A DNA stretch of 19,804 nt from Antrodiella citrinella (Eukaryota > Basidiomycota > Agaricomycetes > Polyporales > Steccherinaceae). Location of the stretch: positions 1,463 to 21,266 of the forward strand of contig SGPM01000411.1 in the NCBI GenBank assembly GCA_004802725.1. Direction: 5' to 3'. The first letter of the stretch is position 1. Every line of letters starts with the position of its first letter. Positions 10,201 to 16,491 of this stretch are shown piece by piece. Below the pieces are notes generated by a model. That model was not told where the DNA came from and ran no database searches. It was given only the letters and a program-made list of their open reading frames with translations. The position numbers and the translations under genes were made by a program.

Positions 10201-11579
10201 GATCTATTGAGCGGTACAAGGCTCNCCTTGTAGCCCAAGGATTTGCACAGAGACCAGGCCTCGAGTATGATGANACCTTTGCTTCCACTCTCAAATGGGC
10301 NACTCTGCGCACTATCCTCCTGGCCATTGCTGCCATAGAGGACATGGAGATCGANTGCATTGACTTCTCCACTGCATACTTGAATGGGGAAATAGACAAG
10401 GATGTCTACATGAAGCAGCCTGAAGGNTTTGCTGATGGGGACCAGGTGTGCAAACTTGGGAAAGGCATCTATGGCCTGAAACAAGGTGGACGACTCTGGT
10501 ACAAGAAATTGGCTGCTACTCTAGTCAGCATGGGNGGGCTTTTAAAAATTCTCCGCAGTGACAANAGTGTCTATGTGTTATCCAATGACACTGTGAACNT
10601 TGTTATTCCTGTNTTTGTGGATGACTGCACCTTGGTCTCCAAGGACAAGGCTGCCATTCAGAAGATNAAGGATGAACTTNTNAAACGGTTCAAACTGCGA
10701 GATTTGGGTCCTATAAACCAGCTGCTAGGTGTACAGATCACCAGAGATCGCTCCAAGCGAACCNTGTCCCTCTCCCAACGTCAGTACACNCTGGACATCT
10801 TGGCCAAGTTCAANATGGCAGACTGCAGACCAGTAGGCACNCCTCTGGATCCTGGAGCGAAGCTGAGCACCAAGATGAGTCCCACCACAGATGCAGAGAG
10901 GGCGAGCATGAAAGACATACCCTACATCAATGCGGTGGGAGCTCTCATGTATCTGGCCACTGCAACTCGTCCAGACATTGCCAATACTGTCAGCACCCTT
11001 GCTCGCTTCAGTTCCAATCCTGGCATGGCTCACTGGAACGCTGTGAAGCACCTGATGCGCTATCTGCAAGGGACTCTGGACATGAAGCTCACCTACAGCC
11101 CCAACTCCGAGTTTCTCAGTGTGTACTCTGATGCAGACCATGCTGGCAACCTGGACAATGGCAAATCCACCAGTGGCTATGTGCTCAAAATTGGCTCAGG
11201 TGCAGTGTCTTGGAGCTCCAAACTTCAGACCATGGTTGGCTTGTCTACCACTGAAGCAGAGTATGTAGCAGCAGTCACTTGTGGCATGGAAGCGATCTGG
11301 ATGCGCTCTCTGCTCAGTGAGATTGGTTACACTCAGGATGGACCCACTCTGATCTACATGGACAACCAAAGTGCGATTCAGGTGGTGAAAAACCCTGAGC
11401 ATCATGGGCGCATGAAGCACCTGGATCTGCGGTTGTTCTGGCTCAGAGATGAGATCCAGAAAGGAGTCATCAGTGTCAAGTACATCCCCACAGACTTCAT
11501 GGCTGCAGACATCCTCACCAAGCCTCTGAGCAAGGTGAAAGTTGTGGAAGCTTACAAGCAGCTTGGACTGCAGAGTTAG
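7275..11579 (+). CDS. A2 copia Gag-Pol polyprotein (1434 aa)
   Basis: One frame encodes the whole retrotransposon polyprotein that makes virus-like particles, copies the RNA and integrates the DNA. Visible parts are: Gag (1-215); CCHC knuckle C220-C223-H228-C233; protease DTG at 296-298; integrase zinc site H425, H430, C460, C463; integrase catalytic D491, D554 and E590 (35 residues between the last two); a proline-rich linker about 744-845 with a basic KSRSRSRKK at 811-819; reverse transcriptase about 925-1170 with IDFSTAYLNGE and FVDD 1114-1117; and RNase H about 1283-1412 with D1286, E1327 and D1363. The start is the ATG in the same context as A1 and A3. Length is normal for copia. Between 9400 and 10850 many Ns and two small in-frame insertions relative to A1 (ILLAI; MxGLLKI) suggest a blurred consensus, so activity is uncertain. 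Confidence 0.92.
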   Translation: MSDSTLSNITPLSDHNFSTWKPEISALLRAKGLWRIVNGTAPSPKADDVDKVAAYQEKQDKAAGLLALSLSSAQRIHIQGIEDDPAKIWKKLEDVHMEKIAGSRFNAYDELFSVRLSDSEAPTTLIPKVDEIIKRIQGLRPSDFSVEKLDKELATMTLLKALPDSYNHLVSTLLMQKDLSLDMVHSALKREEINRKPRASPSSDGSALKATAIAKSSTKCDFCDYTNHTTAECRSLKRYKAEKAKAKGSSAQPAGTATASQAQAQAQTDTKSESAGHASLRSSDVNWTVSNDWIVDTGATSHMTPHKHWFASMQSHRVPIQLADKSIIYSEGKGEVHFAPKGRGPVVAITDVLYVPQLGSNLFSALHLTEHRQFRVIISKGNIDFIRDGKTLFNAVVEESNVAKLDGLIQIQTALASTVDCTLLHRRCAHVSKERLEKLVKNKLTVNLKLDSEAPLADLCETCIMGKQHRFPFPETSDYSDLKPLDLVVSDVHGPLPVCTAQGYRYWILFLDVASRLYVVYYMREKSQAFACFKEFKAWAENHFERKMKVFRDDKGGEYMSNDMDQYLKEHGIRREHTVRATPQQNGMAERANRTMAEGVTCMLVEAKLPPSFWGEALSTFVYVRNRLPTASLPNHTTPYELAYKKKPSIVHFRVFGCRAYVLVQKDQRGSLEPHSVPCIFLGYPEGYKGWRCYDPATRKIIISRDVVFNXHEFPGLSTKSITSAGQPVSFTLDEMHKVLXPVEDPDDDIAEGAXPAPQPAAEPEPAPAQDNLPXLHDDPVEPVPAXNPQPEPVPLPAPXXXXAPAPXPEKSRSRSRKKGDMGPPPAPSRKSSRSSNPPNPPGEWWXVXNSSQYRDPDPXIPEXDDXRELAQETAEEXDRHAALLTQXXNFMYSHELNTEQALVYAFNTRVSVKADEPRTFXEAMRRPDADKWYXAXQDEIKSHLENGTWELAXLPEGRKXIGSRWVFXIKYNADGSIERYKAXLVAQGFAQRPGLEYDXTFASTLKWXTLRTILLAIAAIEDMEIXCIDFSTAYLNGEIDKDVYMKQPEXFADGDQVCKLGKGIYGLKQGGRLWYKKLAATLVSMXGLLKILRSDXSVYVLSNDTVNXVIPXFVDDCTLVSKDKAAIQKXKDELXKRFKLRDLGPINQLLGVQITRDRSKRTXSLSQRQYXLDILAKFXMADCRPVGXPLDPGAKLSTKMSPTTDAERASMKDIPYINAVGALMYLATATRPDIANTVSTLARFSSNPGMAHWNAVKHLMRYLQGTLDMKLTYSPNSEFLSVYSDADHAGNLDNGKSTSGYVLKIGSGAVSWSSKLQTMVGLSTTEAEYVAAVTCGMEAIWMRSLLSEIGYTQDGPTLIYMDNQSAIQVVKNPEHHGRMKHLDLRLFWLRDEIQKGVISVKYIPTDFMAADILTKPLSKVKVVEAYKQLGLQS

Positions 11580-11585
11580 CTGATT

Positions 11586-11594
11586 AGGTGGGAG
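11586..11594 (+). promoter_or_regulatory. Polypurine tract of A2
   Basis: AGGTGGGAG directly precedes the 3' LTR, seven bases after the stop codon. Confidence 0.6.
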
Positions 11595-11959
11595 TGTTAG
11601 AGTTGGTATCAGCCACTCTGACTGAAAGCGGACACAGTGTGCCACTCGTTGTGTGCCACTCAGTGTGATAGCCAGAGGAGCAGTCTAGAACTGCAGTGGA
11701 CGCTTTCACATCTTTCACATTCTTCACACTTCACACTTCACTATCACTTGGCCACTCAATGGCCAAGATGCTTTGTGCCACTTCCTTTGTTCTTTATACT
11801 CTTTATGTCTTTATCCCTTTATCCTCATCTCAATGGACGTTGTAGGGACATTCTCCTTTGTATAGAATACCATAGAACGTCCTGTAGCTGTATATAAGAC
11901 CACCTCTGGTCTCTGAACATACATCAACTTGTTCCCTTCATCTCTTGTGGATTCTAACA
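11595..11959 (+). mobile_element. A2 3' LTR (365 bp)
   Basis: This full LTR runs from TGTTAGAG to CTAACA, with a TATA box at 11891-11897 and the same hairpin as the middle LTR. It is followed at once by GTTGC and a fragment of family B, so the element ends exactly here. Confidence 0.9.
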
Positions 11960-12028
11960 GTTGCTCATCTCAGACTCCAGTGGTCTGTCTTAGAGTCCTC
12001 CCAAGTCGATCTACTCCTTGGTTCAACA
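11960..12028. mobile_element. Family B fragment, 69 bp, at A2/A3 junction
   Basis: This stretch equals the last 69 bases of copy 1 (290-358), from GTTGCTCATCTC to GGTTCAACA. Its inner edge starts with GTTGC against the A2 LTR. Its outer edge abuts inverted A3 gag, whose first bases TTTCT are the complement of AGAAA. Together with 13421-13696 it accounts for one whole B unit: 69 plus 276 minus a shared 5-bp GTTGC/GCAAC gives 340. Confidence 0.8.
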
Positions 12029-12325
12029 TTTCTCCATGTGAACATCCTCCAGTTTCTTCCAGATCTTGGCAGGGTCATCCTCAATGCCTTGGATGTGGAT
12101 GCGCTGTGCAGAAGACAGGGAAAGCGCAAGGAGACCTGCAGCCTTGTCTTGTTTCTCCTGGAAAGCAGCAACCTTGTCTACATCAGCAGTCTTGGGTGAA
12201 GGAGCAGTGCCATTGACAATGCGCCATAGACCCTTGGCTCTAAGTAAAGCAGAGATTTCTGGCTTCCAAGTACTGAAGTTGTGATCTGAGAGAGGGGTAA
12301 TGTTGGAGAGAGTGCTGTCTGACAT
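12029..12325 (-). pseudogene. A3 Gag N-terminal fragment (99 codons)
   Basis: On the - strand the frame starts at the same MSDSTLSN start as A2 and runs to DVHMEK, ending exactly where family B adjoins, at the AGAAA site. It matches A2 residues 1-99 with a few changes, such as KTADVDKVAAFQ for KADDVDKVAAYQ. Nothing downstream of residue 99 remains here, so no knuckle or enzyme domain is present. The neighbouring bases would add one cysteine codon before a stop. It is a truncated copy, not a functional gene. Confidence 0.88.
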
Positions 12326-13044
12326 GGTGTGTGATGGAGAGGCGAAATTGAGTTTGGAAATTTGGGAGGGAAGTGAGGGGGGTATGTGTGGGTGTTGTGT
12401 GTGGTAAAATGGACGCTGGAACAGCGGATTTGCTAGTACACCGGTCCACCTGCTGCTACAGGCTTCTACCCACGGTGGGATGCTAAGATCACTGTACTAG
12501 ACTTGTGGTGCAAGGAAGGAATAGAAGAAGAAAGGCAAAAAATACGAAAAAATGCGAAAATGCGAAAATGCGAAAATGAAGTACAAAGTATTCTGATGAG
12601 CTGACACTTCAATGAGCAGTTGTGAGACCCCCCAGTTCAACGGATTGACTACCGTTTGTTACTGAGTGAGCTAAGGTATGTCTGACGACCAGAATAACCC
12701 CAACAGTTCAACAAAGAAGATGCCCCCCTTGTAGCTAAGTGAAAACTATAGACTAACTACCTTGGCTTTCTGATGCAGGTTCACGAGTCCCACACCCCGC
12801 CTAAGACAAAATAGATGCTGTAGAACGTTAGTAGATATCCAGGAATGGTAGGGAAGGGTAGGGGAGCAGTGGAGTGGCAAGGGAGGAGTGTGGCAAGGAT
12901 GAGTGGCAAGGGAGGAGTGGCTGAAGTGGCAGTGGCACAGAAGAGTGAAATGCTCAAGAACAGAGTTTTCTGCTGCAAGAGGCTAAGTAGGACGATGTAG
13001 AGGTGTGTAGAACGATGTAGAGATGCTGCAAGTGGTTCAGAATA
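12326..13044 (-). other. A3 untranslated leader (inverted)
   Basis: This is collinear with the A1 and A2 leaders on the - strand. It has three CGCAT units plus a degenerate CGTAT unit near 12535-12579, and its own variant of the CCACTCC-rich stretch near 12850-12930. Nothing else is seen in it. Confidence 0.7.
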
Positions 13045-13055
13045 GGCCCATAACC
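13045..13055 (-). promoter_or_regulatory. Primer-binding site of A3
   Basis: The - strand reads GGTTATGGGCC directly after the LTR end, identical to A1 and A2. Confidence 0.65.
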
Positions 13056-13420
13056 TGTTAGAATCCACAAGAGATGAAGGGAACAAGTTGATGTATTTTC
13101 AGAGACCAGAGGTGGTCTTATATACAGCTACAGGACGTTCTATGGTATTCTATACAAAGGAGAATGTCCCTACAACGTCCATTGAGATGAGGATAAAGGA
13201 ATAAAGACATAAAGAGTATAAAGAACAAAGGAAGTGGCACAAAGCATCTTGGCCATTGAGTGGCCAAGTGATAGTGAAGTGTGAAGTGTGAAGAATGTGA
13301 AAGATGTGAAAGCGTCCACTGCAGTTCTAGACTGCTCCTCTGGCTATCACACTGAGTGGCACACAACGAGTGGCACACTGTGTCCGCTTTCAGTCAGAGT
13401 GGCTGATACCAACTCTAACA
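13056..13420 (-). mobile_element. A3 5' LTR (365 bp, inverted)
   Basis: On the - strand this runs from TGTTAGAGTTGG at 13420 to CTAACA at 13056, with a TATA box at 13118-13124. Diagnostic bases are mixed: some match the middle LTR and others the A2 3' LTR. Its outer flank on the + strand is GCAAC (13421-13425), the complement of the GTTGC that follows the A2 3' LTR. Confidence 0.88.
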
Positions 13421-13696
13421 GCAACTGAACTGGATATTGAGCAAGACAATATCTACACACCTGGAGTCTGAGATGAGCAACTGAAGGTTGCCTGAGCGCT
13501 CAGACTCCGTCCTATGTACTGGGAACGTCCGCATTAGGAAGGGGAACACAAACAACACAAGTCCAAGTCTATCTTGGACACAGAAAGAACCACAGCATGG
13601 AAATGGACGAGTAGGGTATCAGAATGATGGGGGAAGTGAGGGGAATCCGAATATGATAAAGAGAAGAAAGTAGAGCATCAAGAAGCTCGTCCAACA
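13421..13696. mobile_element. Family B fragment, 276 bp
   Basis: This begins GCAACTGAACTGG next to the A3 LTR and ends CGTCCAACA, matching copy 2 from its GCAAC site to its end. It contains the 12-bp palindrome CTGAGCGCTCAG. The outer flank GCTTG continues as inverted A leader (fragment A4), so this B copy had entered an A leader. It complements the 69-bp piece at 11960-12028. Confidence 0.8.
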
Positions 13697-13914
13697 GCTT
13701 GTTACTGAGTGAGCTAAGGTATGTCTGACGACCAGAATAACCCCAACAGTTCAACAAAGAAGATGCCCCCCCCTTGCAGCTAAGTGAAAACTATAGACTA
13801 ACTACCTTGGCTTTCTGATGCAGGTTCACGAGTCCCACACCCCGCCTAACACAAAATAGATGCTGTAGAACGTTAGTAGATGTCCAGTCAGAGTGGCTGA
13901 TACCAACTCTAACA
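13697..13914 (-). mobile_element. A4: deleted fragment of a family A 5' end
   Basis: On the - strand the first 25-28 bases of an A LTR (TGTTAGAG to CTCTGAC) at 13914-13887 jump to leader sequence beginning CTGGACATCTAC and continue to the CAAGC site where family B entered. About half a kilobase (the rest of the LTR, the primer-binding site and the early leader) is missing. CTG is present at both ends of the gap, giving a 3-bp microhomology. The next bases on the + strand, CATCA (13915-13919), would be its target-site copy, but the other end is not in the window. Confidence 0.75.
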
Positions 13915-15041
13915 CATCACCCCCTTCTGATCGTTAGGATAACAGCGTACTACATCAGCACTTTGGGGCGAGCTTGTACNGGTTTGCAAGGCCTTGTACG
14001 AAGCCTCCGNCGCATAAGGNGCAGAAAAGTTGGTACACCCTGGTAAGCCCGTACTGCCCACACTTGCTCTTTCATAAGCATAGGAAATAGTGACCAGCTT
14101 GCCAAGGCTTGCTATTNTTGCAGTTGCTTATATTACTTTACAAGTCATTATATACATTTTTTGAACCTTTCACAACGACTCAAGCAGCTGTGCTGCTCGC
14201 TGTATTCTTCGACAGGTCTATTGTTTGCATTTGTGTCTCATATGAACTATTATGAAGTACATCTAAGTGTCGAGCAGTAACACATCATAGTCAACAGGAG
14301 TTAGAAAGAAACATGTTTCACATTAAGTATGCTAGAATGTAGGATGCTTTGCAATTTGATCAATACCACTACTGGAATGATATATGGTCACATATGGGAT
14401 GCATAGTAGAATGAGATGCAAGGGAACCGGCACGCTGCAGTGGTCACTGTTGCAGCATAACCAATCGAGCTCGAAGAAAAGTGGAACAAGAACAAAAATA
14501 GAAGGGGATTCGACCGGAATAGCTGCAGTATCTCCAAGCTATCAATATCAGACCGTGCGTTGGGACTCGGGAGTCCCAGGGGAGTCCGGAGTCGCAGAGT
14601 CACAGGTGTCAGTGAGGTGCGGCTCGCGAGAGAAATAATCCGAGGGTTTTAAGAGTATTTGATGGGTCTGTGCACAGTTTAGGGCTGGGTTGTATGATCT
14701 TAAATGTTCAGCAAAACGACAGTTGTGATTGAAGAGGGACACTAGATAAGCGAGCACAGAAATACCGACAAGAGAATGCAAGGACGAGGAAAGAACGAGC
14801 AGGTGTTTACAACACCTTGTAAACCAGTACAATCCCACCCCGGCCGGGCGAATAATCACCTGCCTGATACGGACGCTCAAGATAAAACCTCTTTTGCTGA
14901 TGTAGGAACGAAATGTTGTATATACAGACACCCTTCTTGACAACATAATGTAATACACGGTATGGAATTCAATACTGGAGCGAGAGAAACATTCATGTTG
15001 TGTGATCGGTCGGACGAACATCATGCGATTGGGACCCGAGC
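13915..15041. other. Intergenic DNA, no gene recognised
   Basis: This is AT-rich, mostly unique-looking DNA with scattered Ns near 13979-14117. No tRNA, convincing ORF or repeat of families A or B is seen. The longest frames (for example 14548-15060, - strand) lack codon bias and any recognisable domain. The right end probably includes the 3' untranslated region of the gene or pseudogene that stops at 15042. Confidence 0.55.
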
Positions 15042-16409
15042 TCACTTTGCACGCTCCCACAGCTTTGATGGTCCTGCCACAGGGGCACGGGGAGCAGCGG
15101 GTGCAGCCGCCTTACCCCTCTTCTTAACGGGCACGATCAGCACATCATCTTTCTCTTTGGCTTTCCGGTTGGGCTTTGGGTGGGGCGGTTGGCTTCTTCG
15201 CCTTTGCACCCTTCCGGACCGGCGATGGGGCTGCAGGAATGTTGATATCGCTGTGAGAGCCGGACCCATTCTCAGATTTGGGAGACTTGGAATCCAAGCT
15301 TGGGATGACAGCAGATTTCGTAGACTTCTTCACCTTCCGTGTAGAGACGATGGCTACCTGTTTGCCACTCACAGCTGTCTTCGCTCGGGCTTCCAATCTT
15401 CTTCGTCAGTTTCTTCATCGCGAGGACTACTTCGTCCTCTTCATCATTCTTACTGTCCTCCTCCTCATTATCTGAAGATCCGGAGCCCTCAGTCGTTAAT
15501 TCGGACAATGGTATAACCACAGGCATCACAGGAATAGGAGCCGCTGGTGGTAACACCACCTCTGGGCCATGCTGCGTGTGAGAATGTGGTTTTGGGAGTG
15601 GGACCTTGACATGTTGTCCAATAGTCAGATCATAGTGCTTCGTAGGAGCTCTCTGTCGTTGAGGTCGTCCACCATCTGCAGCCCCTACGGCGACGAGCGG
15701 AGTCGCTGCAACTCTCGGGGCTTGGACGTCCACCCCAGGACCTGGGACAGGAATCGCGGTCGGCTTCAGCCTCGGAACTGGAAGAGCTGCCACACTGGGC
15801 ATGGGAATCGCGGGAAGTGTCTCCCGAGTGTTTCCTGGGATGGGGGCAGACCCCATAGCACGGAGAGACTCTGGGATCCGGGCACGAGACAGACTTAGTG
15901 CTGGTGGAGTTGCGGGTGGTGTTAGATCCATGCCAGAGGTCCTGAGCATGGAGACAGGGTTTGGTAGGTCGCCTATGGGTGTGTTGCGACTCCCGCCAGC
16001 TTGTTGCCACACCACGATGACAATAGAAGCTCTGGCAAGTGTGACATATGCTCCCAGAGATCTGGGAGGACTGTTAATGCAAGCGAGAACAGGATTTGCG
16101 ATCTGTATGCCCAGTAGTCTATGCGACGGTGGGGTGCCACCTCGTCATCCAGCTCGGGCAATACCTGGACTGTTAATGCGTCTCGGTATACAATCCTGGA
16201 AAAGATAAGGAAGTTGTCCAACTTGCTTCCCACCAGCTGGAACTTTCCACCAGTATCCCACTCAAAGTTGCTAACAAGATCTACAACATATGCCTCCAGG
16301 TCAGCTCTGTGATGAAAATCACAGGGTGCGTGTTCGGACGGGTATGACCACCAAGCCCAGTATACAGCCTCAGGCGGCGTTCTGGCTGGGTACAGTTCCT
16401 GTCGGACAT
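15042..16409 (-). pseudogene. Frameshifted gene of unknown function, Pro-rich then Lys/Ala-rich
   Basis: I do not recognise this gene. Coding-like sequence continues across several frames on the - strand. An ATG at 16409 (MSDRN) is followed in another frame, open to 15973, by a globular-looking stretch with VYWAWWSYPSEHAPCDF and RRIDYWAYRSQILFSLAL. A third frame from about 16060 to 15400 is rich in Pro/Ala/Val and ends in an acidic run (SSDNEEEDSKNDEEDE) and MKKLTKK. Then come a Lys/Ser-rich part (about 15396-15175) and a basic Ala/Pro tail ending LWERAK and TGA at 15042. The last two frame changes lie near A-rich runs (about 15400 and 15175), each mendable by one base, so they may be sequencing errors. 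The first changes could instead be short introns or decay. Its place just downstream of the LINE ORF, on the same strand, does not reveal a function. Confidence 0.5.
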
Positions 16410-16491
16410 GTTAGTAGTTTTCTTGGAACCACCGAACAAGACACGAACCGAGGTGGGAAGGTGGAAATTGAGTAGTGCCCGGTATCCACGG

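Larger units (their letters stand above)
6214..11959 (+). mobile_element. Copia-family retrotransposon A2, structurally complete (5746 bp)
   Basis: This unit has two 365-bp LTRs (6214-6578 and 11595-11959), a primer-binding site, a leader, one open Gag-Pol frame, and a polypurine tract. The domain order PR-IN-RT-RH identifies Ty1/copia (Pseudoviridae type) as opposed to Ty3/gypsy, where IN follows RH. The 3' flank GTTGC is not matched on its left because that LTR is shared with A1; the same five bases flank the A3 5' end on the opposite strand. Confidence 0.88.
6214..13420. repeat. Long inverted repeat: A2 5' part versus A3
   Basis: The LTR, leader and first 99 gag codons at 6214-7571 (+) are repeated in inverse order at 12029-13420 (1358 and 1392 bp, differing mainly by leader indels). 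The arms are separated by the rest of A2, about 4.5 kb. The corresponding part of A1 is a third copy, in the + direction. The two full LTRs at 11595-11959 and 13056-13420 also form a closer inverted pair about 1.1 kb apart. Confidence 0.85.
1..13914. mobile_element. Nested copia-type retrotransposon cluster (family A with family B insertions)
   Basis: All sequence from the left edge to 13914 can be assigned to two repeat families. Family A is a Ty1/copia element present as A1 and A2 on the + strand and A3 and A4 on the - strand. Family B is a 340-bp TG...CA element found only inside A. The right limit is set by the inverted start of an A LTR, which ends with CTAACA at 13914; sequence after it matches neither family. 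The left limit is outside the window. Ns are common in the repeated parts, so some joins may reflect collapsed copies in the assembly. Confidence 0.85.

Noticed and set aside
13960..14120. Possible tRNA or structured RNA around repeated CTTGTAC and GCAAGGC words
   Set aside because: No A and B box pair or cloverleaf could be drawn, and Ns interrupt the stretch.
14548..15060. A 170-codon ORF on the - strand in the intergenic region
   Set aside because: Its composition is erratic, with no domain, and it overlaps the end of the better supported coding frame at 15042.
14962..15516. A 184-codon + strand ORF
   Set aside because: It lies antisense to the Lys/Ala- and Pro-rich frames of the - strand gene and has no recognisable domain.
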